DNA of 58,634 bases from Ruminococcus sp. (GCA_023665555.1 JAMPDR010000007.1:1-58634), one strand, 5' to 3'; positions 8,397 to 17,054 are shown, numbered from the stretch's first letter. A program made the numbers and translations. Notes: generated from the sequence alone by a model not told the origin.

Positions 8397-8642
8397 AGAC
8401 TGTCGATAAAGGCACATGAACGTGCACAAGAAATAAGTGAGAATAAAGATATTCATTTAAATGATAATATCTGCCATCTAATTCAGCTACACAGTATTGA
8501 ACTGTGTAGCTGAATCTTGTGCACTTGCCGTTTTTTCTCCCTCTCGCAGTACCTTTGTACGGCTTCGGGTCGAAGAAAACGGCATCCTGTACCTTTCTCG
8601 GCAGTCTCACAGCGTGTCGAAAAATACTTTTTCGACACGCTG
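8397..8642. repeat. Nested palindromic element, possible miniature mobile element or structured RNA
   Basis: Several inverted repeats are nested here. The outer pair is AGACTG (8397-8402) with CAGTCT (8604-8609). Inside it, GTGCACAAG (about 8430-8438) pairs with CTTGTGCAC (about 8515-8523). Within that lie a perfect hairpin, ATTCAGCTACACAG against CTGTGTAGCTGAAT, and an AT-rich hairpin with AGATATT and ATATCT arms. A separate perfect hairpin, CAGCGTGTCGAAAAA with TTTTTCGACACGCTG, closes the region (8613-8642). A 71-codon frame on the minus strand spans it but has no convincing ribosome binding site. The layout suggests a short mobile repeat; only a genome search can show whether it recurs. 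Confidence 0.5.
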
Positions 8643-8676
8643 ATTTAATTTTTTTGCATTTTTTGTAAAACGGTTA

Positions 8677-8705
8677 TTGACAAAGTTATTTTTCGGTGGT
8701 AAAAT
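8677..8705 (+). promoter_or_regulatory. SigA-type promoter of the trpXYZ T-box operon
   Basis: TTGACA (8677-8682), 17 bases, TAAAAT (8700-8705). The expected start near 8712 gives a leader of roughly 360 bases before trpX, which contains the whole T-box. Confidence 0.75.
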
Positions 8706-8711
8706 CAAATT

Positions 8712-8987
8712 AACAATTGAAACAGAAAACCTGTGATTAAGAGTAGTATCCTTTATGCACTGATTTTAAGAGAGTCGGCAATGGTGTGAATCCGATAATC
8801 GGTCTTTTGGTGAATGGACTTATGAGGGCGGTCGAAAGCGTTTTGCAAGTAGTAACCGACGGGAGCCGTACCCGTTATCAATTCGGGTTGCATTGACGTG
8901 CAATTAAGAGCGGATGGATTTATTCATCAATTTGGGTGGTACCGCAGGATTCAGTCTTGTCCCATGTTTGTGGGATAGGACTTTTTT
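8712..8987 (+). ncRNA. T-box leader, tryptophan specifier UGG
   Basis: The T-box sequence GGGTGGTACCGC lies at 8934-8945 and is followed by an intrinsic terminator (8953-8987, a GTCCCA/TGGGAT stem ending in six T). Stem I shows the AGAGAG segment at about 8769-8774 and a specifier region GTGAATGGACT, in which TGG at 8815-8817 sits where the specifier codon is expected. Uncharged tRNA-Trp would pair with UGG and with the T-box, stabilise the antiterminator and let transcription continue into the transporter. The specifier and the transporter family agree on tryptophan. The boundary of stem I is approximate. Confidence 0.92.
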
Positions 8988-9070
8988 ATTTTAATTGTTC
9001 ATAATGCTTGCCGACGAATCATATTTGTTGACGAGTGTTAAGATAAATATTTTGCAAAGGAGCAAAAATC

Positions 9071-10108
9071 ATGAAAAACTCAATCAAAAAACTGATCGCA
9101 ATCGCACTGTGTGCAGTTCTCGTGTTCTCATTTGCCGCTTGTTCGGGCAGTAATGACACACCTGCAACTGACGAAACAACAACTTTAGCAGGTGCTGCTG
9201 ATGGCAAACAGCTCAAAATCGGCATCATCCAGTACATGTCACATGCATCGCTTGATAACTGCTATAACGGTATCATAAGCGCACTTGAAAAAAGCGGACT
9301 TAATTATACCGTTGACCGTCAGATAGGCTCAAATGCTTCCGCTGATGCTGACTGTGCATCTTATGCTAAAACAATGGTTGCTCAGAAGTATGACCTTATT
9401 TATGCAATTGCAACACCGGCTGCAACTGCTGCATATGCTGCAACAGACGGCACTGAAATCCCGGTTATCTTCTGTGCGGTTTCAGATCCGGTTGCCGCAA
9501 AACTTGTTGAATCAATGGAAAAACCCGGCGGACTTTGCACAGGCACATCTGATGTTCTTGACCTTGACGCACAGGTTGATCTTATTCAGGCAATGCAGCC
9601 TGATGTAAAATCAATCGGTATCCTTTACACAACAAGTGAGCCCAACTCAATCACACAGCTTTCAACCCTTAAAGATATCTGCGATAAGCGCGGACTCACT
9701 GTTGAATCAACAGGTGTTCAGAACGATGCTGATATCCCGGCAGCAGCATCAGCACTTGCAGCAAAGGTTGACTGCATTAACAACTTCACGGATAATATGG
9801 TTGTAAATAATCTTCCGCTTGTTCTTGAAGCTGCAAAAGCTGAAAACATCCCTGTTTACGGTTCAGAGGTTGAACAGGTTAAGAAGGGCTGCCTTGCAGC
9901 TGCATCAATCGATTATGTTGCACTTGGAGAAGTAACAGGTCAGATGGGTATTGATGTTCTCGGCGGTGCTGACATCACAACCATGGCAATCAAAACAATT
10001 TCCGAAGCCACTCCTATTATCAACACAGAAGTTCTTGAATCTCTCAAAATTGAAATGCCGAGCGCATATTCAGAGGCTGAAACAGTAACAGCTATTACTG
10101 CTGAATAA
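9071..10108 (+). CDS. trpX: ABC transporter substrate-binding lipoprotein, TrpX type
   Basis: A 345-residue periplasmic-binding-protein-fold lipoprotein. The N-terminal signal ends in a lipobox (SFAAC, Cys at about 25), followed by a Ser/Thr/Asp-rich linker and the binding domain from about residue 48 (LKIGIIQYM). The family (ABC_sub_bind, PF04392 type) is common in Firmicutes. It is the first gene after the Trp T-box, which supports tryptophan or a close analogue as ligand. The start has AAAGGAGC upstream. It forms an importer with the next two genes. Confidence 0.88.
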   Translation: MKNSIKKLIAIALCAVLVFSFAACSGSNDTPATDETTTLAGAADGKQLKIGIIQYMSHASLDNCYNGIISALEKSGLNYTVDRQIGSNASADADCASYAKTMVAQKYDLIYAIATPAATAAYAATDGTEIPVIFCAVSDPVAAKLVESMEKPGGLCTGTSDVLDLDAQVDLIQAMQPDVKSIGILYTTSEPNSITQLSTLKDICDKRGLTVESTGVQNDADIPAAASALAAKVDCINNFTDNMVVNNLPLVLEAAKAENIPVYGSEVEQVKKGCLAAASIDYVALGEVTGQMGIDVLGGADITTMAIKTISEATPIINTEVLESLKIEMPSAYSEAETVTAITAE

Positions 10109-10120
10109 TTGTTTCTGACA

Positions 10121-10149
10121 AGCGATATTCTTGAAGTTTTTATATCGCT
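10121..10149 (+). other. Intra-operon hairpin after trpX
   Basis: Perfect 8-bp arms AGCGATAT (10121-10128) and ATATCGCT (10142-10149) without a T-run. It may protect the trpX mRNA 3' end or attenuate expression of trpYZ. Confidence 0.4.
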
Positions 10150-10170
10150 TTAAATCTGCGAAAGGAAACG

Positions 10171-10221
10171 GTGCTGACTGCTGATTTTTTCATGCAGTCA
10201 GTGCCGCATGATGAACTATGA
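10171..10221 (+). CDS. Possible 16-codon leader ORF coupled to trpY
   Basis: A GTG at 10171 behind AAAGGAAACG opens a frame encoding MLTADFFMQSVPHDEL. Its TGA (10219-10221) overlaps the trpY ATG (10218-10220) as ATGA. The frame runs through a strong hairpin, GGTGCTGACTGC (10170-10181) with GCAGTCAGTGCC (10194-10205). trpY itself has no ribosome binding site directly upstream, so reading of this mini-ORF could deliver ribosomes to trpY. It contains no Trp codon. The evidence is positional only. Confidence 0.35.
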   Translation: MLTADFFMQSVPHDEL

Positions 10222-11153
10222 ATTCTGTTCTTTCCTGCATCGAGGTCTTTCTGACGGACGGCCTGATGTATTCATTGCTTGCAATGGGATTTTACATCTC
10301 ATTTAGTATACTCGATTTTCCTGATCTTTCTGTCGAAGGAACGGTGCTGCTCGGAGGAGTTTCATATTCTCTTTTGGTTTGTGCAGGGCTGAATCCGTGG
10401 CTTGCAATTATAATTGCGTTTATCTGCGGTGCTGCCGCAGGCTCTGTCACAGGTATTCTTCACGTTAAGCTGAAGATTCGTCCTTTGCTTTGCGGTATCC
10501 TTGTTTCAACTGCATTGATATCAGTTAACCTTGTTGTTGCGGTTGTCGGCATGGGCGGCACATTTAAAGGTGACGGTGCATTGAGTACTGTTTCCTTTGC
10601 AAGAACTGATCAAACTGTTCTGCGCGCTTTTCCTGCTAATCTGATACCTGACAACGTTAAAGGTATAAGTTTGAGAGGTTTAATTGTATTTTTGGTTTTG
10701 GCTATTGTGTTTAAACTTATACTGGACTGGTATTTGAAAACCAAAAATGGGCTTCTTCTTAGAGCAACAGGAAACAACGCACAGTTCGTTTCAATGCTTG
10801 CTCAGGATCCGGGAAAAAGCAAAATAATCGGTCTTGCAATTGCAAACGGATATGCCGCCGTTGCAGGCGCCCTTATCGCAACATCAAGAGGCAATGCAAA
10901 CCAGGGTATGGGTATCGGCATGGTTGTAATTGGTCTTGCAAGCGTTATTATCGGACTTTCAGTGTTTGGTAAAATTCGCTTCATTAAGCCTACCACTATG
11001 TGCATTTTCGGCTCAATTATATATCAGGCATGTCTTGCAATAGCAACATATCTTGGCGTGCCGTCGGCATATAATAAGCTGATTATGGCGGTTTTGTTCA
11101 CAATAGCACTTGTCGGAAGCAATGCTCTTAAGAAGGGAGAAAGCAGAGTATGA
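10218..11153 (+). CDS. trpY: ABC transporter permease, TrpY type
   Basis: A 311-residue permease with eight to nine hydrophobic helices, related to the branched-chain amino acid transporter permeases. The cytoplasmic loop with RATGNNAQFVSMLAQDPGKSKIIGLAIANG (positions about 188-217) resembles the coupling loop that contacts the ATPase. No ribosome binding site precedes its ATG; a short upstream frame overlaps it by ATGA and may supply ribosomes. It overlaps trpZ by four bases. Confidence 0.87.
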   Translation: MNSVLSCIEVFLTDGLMYSLLAMGFYISFSILDFPDLSVEGTVLLGGVSYSLLVCAGLNPWLAIIIAFICGAAAGSVTGILHVKLKIRPLLCGILVSTALISVNLVVAVVGMGGTFKGDGALSTVSFARTDQTVLRAFPANLIPDNVKGISLRGLIVFLVLAIVFKLILDWYLKTKNGLLLRATGNNAQFVSMLAQDPGKSKIIGLAIANGYAAVAGALIATSRGNANQGMGIGMVVIGLASVIIGLSVFGKIRFIKPTTMCIFGSIIYQACLAIATYLGVPSAYNKLIMAVLFTIALVGSNALKKGESRV

Positions 11154-11923
11154 TTGAATTTGTTGATATTCTTAAAAAATTCAATGTCGGCACTCCTGAC
11201 GAAACAACATTGTTTGATGGATTTAACCTGAAGGTTAAAAAGGGCGAGTTTGTTTCCGTTATCGGCTCGAACGGCAGCGGTAAAACGACTATGCTTAATC
11301 TTCTTTGCGGTTCACTTCCGGTAGATAGCGGAAAAATTCTTCTTGCAGGAAATGACATCACAAAGCTTTCGGAGTTTGCGAGAGCCAAAAGAATCGGAAG
11401 AGTTTTCCAAGATCCGCAAAAGGGAAGTGCCGCAAACTTGACAATACTTGAAAACATGGCTCTTGCCGATAACAAAAATAAGCGTTTCGGATTGAAATCA
11501 GCGATAAGCAAAAAACGAATCGATTTTTATCGTAGTCTGCTTGAAGAATGTGAAATGGGACTTGAAAATCGTCTTGATGTCCGTGTTGGCTCACTTTCGG
11601 GCGGACAAAGGCAGGCTTTGGCACTTGTTATTGCCAACATGAGCGACATTGATATTCTCATTCTTGATGAGCACACAGCCGCACTTGACCCGAAATCGTC
11701 TGAGCGAATCATGGTTCTGACTGATAAGTTTGTCAGGGAGCGAGAAGTTACGGCACTGATGGTTACTCATAATCTTCGTTTTGCTGTTGAGTATGGAACG
11801 AGGCTTATTATGATGGATAAAGGCCATATCGTTCTTGACAAGGCAGGCGAAGAAAAGAGCAATGTTTCAATCGACGAGATACTTGGTTTGTTCAATCAAA
11901 TCAGTATCGAGTGCGGAAACTGA
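11150..11923 (+). CDS. trpZ: ABC transporter ATP-binding protein, TrpZ type
   Basis: A 257-residue ATPase. Walker A is GSNGSGKT (about 38-45), the signature is LSGGQRQ (about 147), and Walker B reads LILDEHTAALDP, with His after the catalytic Glu in place of the usual Pro. DEHTAALDP is a hallmark of this transporter subfamily. It overlaps trpY by ATGA and is followed by a terminator. It energises tryptophan import together with trpX and trpY. Confidence 0.9.
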   Translation: MIEFVDILKKFNVGTPDETTLFDGFNLKVKKGEFVSVIGSNGSGKTTMLNLLCGSLPVDSGKILLAGNDITKLSEFARAKRIGRVFQDPQKGSAANLTILENMALADNKNKRFGLKSAISKKRIDFYRSLLEECEMGLENRLDVRVGSLSGGQRQALALVIANMSDIDILILDEHTAALDPKSSERIMVLTDKFVREREVTALMVTHNLRFAVEYGTRLIMMDKGHIVLDKAGEEKSNVSIDEILGLFNQISIECGN

Positions 11924-11934
11924 TTTAATAATTT

Positions 11935-11964
11935 AACGTGTCCTGCTTTGGGCACGTTTTTTCA
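11935..11964 (+). terminator. Terminator after trpXYZ
   Basis: AACGTGTCC and GGGCACGTT arms around TGCTTT, followed by TTTTTT. Confidence 0.75.
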
Positions 11965-12068
11965 TCTCCTTTCATTGTTGATGGCCCAATCATATTTCAT
12001 TTGTATTACAATTCGGTGACATTACAGTGACTGAACAGTTATATTACGTATCTTTAATTTTAAAAAAT

Positions 12069-12120
12069 ATGCGGGAAAGCATTGTACTTTCGGTAAATGC
12101 TTTCCCGTATATTTTATTTT
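12069..12120. terminator. Terminator after the polysaccharide deacetylase gene
   Basis: Arms ATGCGGGAAAGCATT (12069-12083) and AATGCTTTCCCGTAT (12096-12110), preceded on the plus strand by an A-run that becomes a T-run for the minus-strand gene, and followed by ATTTTATTTT. It lies against the deacetylase stop codon. Confidence 0.7.
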
Positions 12121-12983
12121 AGAAGCTTTTCAAAAAATGCTTCGCTTGATTTTCCGGATGGTCTGTTGAATCTTCCGAGATTGAACAAGCAGTCTTTGTT
12201 TCCTTTTTTGATTACATTGATTCGTTCTTCGCAGAGCATAGTACATTTGAATCCGAGTGATTTAACAATGCTGAGCGTTGAACTTGAGTATGAACCATAA
12301 GGATAAACTGCCGCTGTGGCAGTGATACCTGAGTTATTTTTAAGTAACGTTTGCATTTTTGTTAGATCAGCTGTCAGTTTTTCTGTGTATTCCTTCTCAC
12401 TTTCACCGTTGAGCCGTGAAATTCCCTTGCGCTCCCCCTTTTCTGAATGATGCATATCATAGCTGTGATTCTGAACTTCAAATTCATCGCTCATATTTAT
12501 TTCTCTTAACTCATCCCATGTCATATAAGCATAGTTGATGTTGGTGTCACCGTTTTGTGTATATAGTTCTGTTATGACACCTACAGGCGACAGTACGGCT
12601 TTCATCTTTTTCTCTTTCAGCAACGGCCATGCCAGCTTGTATACGCTTTGAAAGCCATCGTCAAAAGTTATCATGATTATTTTATCAGGTAAGTCTATTT
12701 TACCGTTTGAAAAATCAATTAAATCCTGAACATCAACGGTTGTATATCCGCATTTAGCAATATAATCCAAGTCTGATTTGAGTTCGCTTGTTTTTATTAC
12801 ATATCTGCCTGCACGTGACTCTTTTTCAGTAACATGATGATACATCACAACAGGTAAGTTGATTCCGCCGCTTGATGATGTAAAGGTTGTTTTGGGTTCG
12901 GCACGGACTGCCATTACAAATGAAATGCAAATTATGACAGTAACAACAACAAGTAAGTGGATTTTTCTGATTCTTATAATCAC
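12114..12983 (-). CDS. Secreted or membrane-anchored polysaccharide deacetylase family protein
   Basis: A 289-residue protein of the NodB deacetylase family, likely removing acetyl groups from peptidoglycan or another extracellular glycan. It opens with one hydrophobic helix (about 8-26) that is a signal or anchor. The motifs VVMYHHV (about 45), ITFDDGFQ (about 104, holding the catalytic and metal-binding Asp pair) and NHSYDMH (about 168, metal-binding His pair) are intact. The start is a GTG with CGGAGATGA upstream. The gene stands alone between two plus-strand units. A delta-lactam (spore cortex) substrate is possible but nothing local proves it. Confidence 0.85.
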   Translation of the reverse strand: MIIRIRKIHLLVVVTVIICISFVMAVRAEPKTTFTSSSGGINLPVVMYHHVTEKESRAGRYVIKTSELKSDLDYIAKCGYTTVDVQDLIDFSNGKIDLPDKIIMITFDDGFQSVYKLAWPLLKEKKMKAVLSPVGVITELYTQNGDTNINYAYMTWDELREINMSDEFEVQNHSYDMHHSEKGERKGISRLNGESEKEYTEKLTADLTKMQTLLKNNSGITATAAVYPYGSYSSSTLSIVKSLGFKCTMLCEERINVIKKGNKDCLFNLGRFNRPSGKSSEAFFEKLLK

Positions 12984-13089
12984 AGGCGATCATCTCCGTA
13001 TAAATATATATGCTCAATCAACCCGGGTCATGCAGTAGAATTTGATGCTTTTATCAATATTTACATGCATAATTAAAATAAAGCAGGTG

Positions 13090-13118
13090 TTGATTTAAAT
13101 TGAGTTTTGTGATATTAT
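13090..13118 (+). promoter_or_regulatory. SigA-type promoter of lon
   Basis: TTGATT (13090-13095), 17 bases, TATTAT (13113-13118). No CIRCE or CtsR-like operator was recognised around it. Confidence 0.55.
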
Positions 13119-13193
13119 GATACGCAGTATTACCGATTAAACATTATTAACGATGGTGATATTCTGATTAAGGTTAATGTAAGGAATGATTAA

Positions 13194-15608
13194 ATGTCAG
13201 AGAACTTGATATATACTGCTTTGCCGGCGGTGGCTCTTAGAGGCCTTGTTATGTTTCCGGGGATGCGTCTGCACTTTGAAATAGGCAGAGAAAAGTCGGT
13301 CACTGCAATTCGTGCAGCTGTTAAGAACGACCAAAAAGTTTTTCTCGTGACTCAGAGAAACGCCTCGGAAGATGACCCGAAACCGGAAGGACTGTTCGGA
13401 ATGGGTGTTATTGCTGAAATTAAACAGGTGATAAAAAATCCGAATAGTAAAAATATAAGAGTTGTTGTTGAAGGAATGTGTCGCGCAAGAATTGTTGATG
13501 TTATCGGACACGAAAGCTATTTTGTTGTTGATGTTCAAGAGCAGCAGTCACTTGAAATAGGTCTTTCACGTGCTGAGTATGCCGATGCAATGCTTCGCAC
13601 AACAAAGCAAATTTTTGCAAGATATGTTGAAGTGACTGCAAAAATCGTGCCGGAGGTATCAAATGAAGTCGTTTTGAATGATGACCCTGATGCTGTTGCT
13701 GATTTTATTGCAGGAAACGCACTTCAAGATTGTTATGACAGGCAGGAACTTCTTGAACAGCTTGATCCTGTCACAAGGCTTGAGATTCTTTGTTCAATGC
13801 TCGTTCGGGAAATTGATGTATTCTCAATTGAACAAAAAATCGAAGAGCGTGTTCAAACGCAAATTGATGAAAACCAAAATGAATATTATCTTCGTGAAAA
13901 AATGCGAGCCATCGCAATTGAACTTGGCGAGGGTGAGGATACATTAACTGAAATTGAAGAATATAAAGCAAAAATCCTTGATGCATGCTTTGAGCAGGAT
14001 ACGGAGCAAAAGCTGCTTAAGGAATGTGATAAACTTGCAAAAATGCAGAGCAATTCAGTTGATGCAAATGTAATCCGAACCTACCTTGATACATGCCTGA
14101 GTTTGCCGTGGAATAAATTTACTAAGGATAATCTAATGCTTGATAGAGCGAGAAAAGTCCTCGATGAAGATCATTATGGTATGGAAAAGATCAAACAGCG
14201 TTTCATTGAGATGCTTGCTGTTCAGTCGCTCACATCATCAATTGCAGGTCAGATTATTTGTCTTGTAGGCCCTCCGGGTGTGGGTAAAACATCAATTGTG
14301 CGTTCGATTGCCAGAGCCATGGGCAGAAAATATGTTAGAATGTCCCTTGGCGGTGTGCGCGATGAAGCTGAAATCAGAGGTCACAGAAAAACCTATGTGG
14401 GTGCAATGCCGGGCAGACTTATCACTTCAATCAAGCAGGCCGGTACCTTTAATCCTATTATCCTGCTTGATGAAATTGATAAGCTTGGCAGTGACTATAA
14501 AGGTGATCCGTCATCTGCACTTCTTGAGGCTCTTGACCCTGAACAAAATAATGCTTTTACAGATCACTATATTGAATTTCCTGTTGATTTGAGCAAGGTT
14601 ATTTTTATAACTACTGCCAATGACAGCAGTATGATTCCATCTGCTCTTTATGACAGAATGGAAGTTATAGATTTAACCAGCTATACACTTGAAGATAAAT
14701 TAATGATTGCAAAAAAACATTTTGTCAAAAAGCAGCGTGTAATGCATGGACTTAACGGAAACAATATTCGTTTTTCCGATGATTCACTGAAGTTTTTGAT
14801 TGATGGTTATACACGTGAAGCCGGTGTAAGACGACTTGAACAGTTAATTGCTTCGATTTGCAGAAAATCCGCCGTTATGATAAGTGACGGTGAAACAGAA
14901 AAGATAAGTGTAAACCGCGCTGTGATTCAGAAAATGCTCGGACCGGTCAAATTTAAGTCTGATGAGGTTTCAAAGAAAGATCTTATCGGTGTAGTTAACG
15001 GACTTGCGTGGACGAGTGTTGGCGGCGAAATGCTTCAGGTAGAAACCGTAGTAATGGACGGAAATGGCAAACTTGAACTTACAGGTTCTCTCGGAGATGT
15101 TATGAAGGAATCTGCAAAAGCGGCGCACAGTTTTATCAGAAGTGTTGCCGATAAGTATGATATCGACAAAGATGTCTTTAAGAACAAAGATATCCACATC
15201 CACGTTCCGCAAGGGGCTGTTCCGAAAGACGGTCCTTCGGCAGGAGTTACAATTTCAACTGCTCTGCTTTCGGCGCTGACAGGCAGACCGGTTAAGCAAA
15301 GCGTGGCAATGACAGGTGAAATTTCGCTTACAGGCAGAGTTATGCCTATTGGCGGGCTTAAAGAAAAATCAATGGCGGCATTTAAATCAGGAATACGCAC
15401 AGTTATAATTCCTAAGGATAATGAAAGTGATCTGTGGGAAGTTGACGAGGCTGTGAAAAGTAATGTTGAATTCATTGCAGTAACAAGACTTGAGGACGTA
15501 TTTGCATTGGCTCTTCACGATGCAGATGAAAAGAAATCTATTAATAAGCGCCGCACTCATGTGAAAATTGAAACAAAGAACCAAAGCGGAGAGGTTATAG
15601 CACAATAA
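13194..15608 (+). CDS. lon: ATP-dependent protease Lon
   Basis: An 804-residue LonA protease that degrades misfolded and short-lived proteins in the cytoplasm. The N-terminal substrate-binding domain (about 1-215, starting LPAVALRGLVMFPGM) is followed by a helical region, the AAA+ domain with Walker A GPPGVGKT at about 360 and Walker B LLDEIDK at about 425, and the C-terminal protease domain with the catalytic Ser682 in KDGPSAG and its Lys partner about 43 residues later. The start follows AAGGAATGA. Length and order are standard. engB follows 53 bases downstream, as in Bacillus, where lon (lonA) and ysxC are adjacent. Confidence 0.97.
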   Translation: MSENLIYTALPAVALRGLVMFPGMRLHFEIGREKSVTAIRAAVKNDQKVFLVTQRNASEDDPKPEGLFGMGVIAEIKQVIKNPNSKNIRVVVEGMCRARIVDVIGHESYFVVDVQEQQSLEIGLSRAEYADAMLRTTKQIFARYVEVTAKIVPEVSNEVVLNDDPDAVADFIAGNALQDCYDRQELLEQLDPVTRLEILCSMLVREIDVFSIEQKIEERVQTQIDENQNEYYLREKMRAIAIELGEGEDTLTEIEEYKAKILDACFEQDTEQKLLKECDKLAKMQSNSVDANVIRTYLDTCLSLPWNKFTKDNLMLDRARKVLDEDHYGMEKIKQRFIEMLAVQSLTSSIAGQIICLVGPPGVGKTSIVRSIARAMGRKYVRMSLGGVRDEAEIRGHRKTYVGAMPGRLITSIKQAGTFNPIILLDEIDKLGSDYKGDPSSALLEALDPEQNNAFTDHYIEFPVDLSKVIFITTANDSSMIPSALYDRMEVIDLTSYTLEDKLMIAKKHFVKKQRVMHGLNGNNIRFSDDSLKFLIDGYTREAGVRRLEQLIASICRKSAVMISDGETEKISVNRAVIQKMLGPVKFKSDEVSKKDLIGVVNGLAWTSVGGEMLQVETVVMDGNGKLELTGSLGDVMKESAKAAHSFIRSVADKYDIDKDVFKNKDIHIHVPQGAVPKDGPSAGVTISTALLSALTGRPVKQSVAMTGEISLTGRVMPIGGLKEKSMAAFKSGIRTVIIPKDNESDLWEVDEAVKSNVEFIAVTRLEDVFALALHDADEKKSINKRRTHVKIETKNQSGEVIAQ

Positions 15609-15661
15609 AAGCAGTTGAGAATATTATGGTTCATTTCAGCAGCAGGAAAGGTGGTACTTTT

Positions 15662-16246
15662 ATGAGATTTGACAATGCAGTTTTTGAAACATCCTACGGA
15701 ACGGTTGATCAGTTGACAGAGTCAACACTTCCGGAAATTGCCTTTTCGGGACGTTCAAACGTTGGAAAATCATCGCTTTTGAACAGACTTCTCGGAAGAA
15801 AATCACTTGCAAGAGTCAGTTCCACACCGGGAAAAACAGTTACAATAAATATGTTCAAACTAGATGCTTGCCGCTTTGTTGATCTGCCGGGTTATGGCTA
15901 TGCAAAGGTATCCAACAGCGAAAAGCTGCGTTGGGCGAATCTAATGGAGTCATATTTCAGTTCCGGTCGTGATATCAGGCTTGTTGTTCAGCTGATTGAC
16001 ATGCGTCATGCGCCTACTGCACAGGATATTGAAATGATTGAATATATGAGAGCAAACAACATTCCGTTTATTGTTGCTATGACAAAATGCGACAAATTGA
16101 ACAAAACCGAGCGTATGAATCAGCTTATGTCGATTTGCGAAGTACTGACTAAATACGGAAATATAAGTGCAGTGCCGTTTTCGGCAACAATAGGCGAGGG
16201 TGCAGACGAAATAAGATGTTTGATTGAAAATGCCGTAAACGGATAA
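15662..16246 (+). CDS. engB: Ribosome biogenesis GTPase EngB/YsxC
   Basis: A 194-residue essential GTPase of 50S subunit assembly. The G motifs are visible: GRSNVGKSS (30-38), the G3 DLPGYGYA, and G4 TKCD (about 140). The frame extends 36 bases upstream to another ATG, but AAAGGTGG seven bases before the ATG at 15662 marks that start. Co-transcription with lon is likely from the short gap and lack of a terminator. Confidence 0.95.
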   Translation: MRFDNAVFETSYGTVDQLTESTLPEIAFSGRSNVGKSSLLNRLLGRKSLARVSSTPGKTVTINMFKLDACRFVDLPGYGYAKVSNSEKLRWANLMESYFSSGRDIRLVVQLIDMRHAPTAQDIEMIEYMRANNIPFIVAMTKCDKLNKTERMNQLMSICEVLTKYGNISAVPFSATIGEGADEIRCLIENAVNG

Positions 16247-16291
16247 GCGCAGTAGTGCGTCCGAAAGTGATGCGATAAAGGAGTGATAACT

Positions 16292-16870
16292 GTGAAAGAA
16301 ATTTTTGCAAAAAAAATGAAGTCTAATCCGATAATTGCAGCGGTTAAGGACATAAATAATATTGACGATGCAATCAATTCGGAGTGTGAGATAATATTCT
16401 TGCTATGCGGAAATATATTCAATTTGGAAGAGATTGTTAAAAAAGTCCGCGAAAAAGGCAAACTGATTTTTATTCATGTTGATTTGATTGATGGTTTCTC
16501 GCGTGACGCAACGGCACTGAAATATATTCATGAAAAAATCAAACCTGATGGAATTATTTCAACAAAAAATAATCAGCTGAAAACAGCAAAGGAACTTGGT
16601 ATGCTGACTGTTCAGCGCCTTTTCATCATTGATTCGCTTTCGATTGATTCCACTGTTAAATCATCATCAATCGTTAATCCCGATGCAATTGAAATTATGC
16701 CCGGAATTATGCCGCGAATTACAAAGCAGTTGAGCACAAAACTTGCGGTTCCTGTTATCGTCGGCGGACTCATCAGTGAAAAAAGCGATATAATAAATGC
16801 TGTTGAAAACGGCGCGCTCGGAATTTCAACTTCAAGCAAGGCAATTTGGAGTATGAATTTAAAATCTTAA
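16292..16870 (+). CDS. glpP: GlpP-family glycerol-3-phosphate responsive antiterminator
   Basis: A 192-residue TIM-barrel-like protein matching GlpP, which in Bacillus binds glycerol-3-phosphate and glp leader RNA to prevent termination. Characteristic segments are FIHVDLIDGFSRD (about 64), DGIISTKNNQL (about 84) and the C-terminal VPVIVGGLISEKSD with GALGIST. AAAGGAG overlaps an earlier GTG at 16283, so the GTG at 16292 is the likely start. No glp gene or antiterminator-type leader is near, so its target lies elsewhere in the genome. Confidence 0.85.
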   Translation: MKEIFAKKMKSNPIIAAVKDINNIDDAINSECEIIFLLCGNIFNLEEIVKKVREKGKLIFIHVDLIDGFSRDATALKYIHEKIKPDGIISTKNNQLKTAKELGMLTVQRLFIIDSLSIDSTVKSSSIVNPDAIEIMPGIMPRITKQLSTKLAVPVIVGGLISEKSDIINAVENGALGISTSSKAIWSMNLKS

Positions 16871-16904
16871 TGAATAAAAATCTTTTTTCAACCGATAATA
16901 TATA

Positions 16905-17032
16905 GGAACCTCTGATTAAAGTGATGGCACACAATTCTGTGAAGGAATTTATGCCGTTTTACAGTTGATTTTTGGCTGAATCTGACAAAATCCTTTCACC
17001 GATTTGTGAATCATGATTCAATCAGAGTTTCC
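16905..17032. repeat. Palindromic repeat E1, 128 bp, MITE-like
   Basis: The ends are GGAACCTCTGATT (16905-16917) and AATCAGAGTTTCC (17020-17032), an inverted repeat with one mismatch. The inside is also palindromic: CACAATTCTGTGAAGGAATTT on the left faces AAATCCTTTCACCGATTTGTG on the right with most positions pairing. Related ends occur at 17292-17342, 34519-34547 and 44259-44311. It contains no ORF. A miniature non-autonomous transposon or a REP-like repeat are the two readings. Confidence 0.65.
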
Positions 17033-17054
17033 GAATAAAAGGAGTTGAAATAAG

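Noticed and set aside
8395-8610. 71-codon minus-strand ORF across the nested palindromes
   Set aside because: It has no convincing ribosome binding site, its codons are dictated by inverted repeats, and it shows no recognisable domain. It is described as part of the repeat element instead of as a gene.
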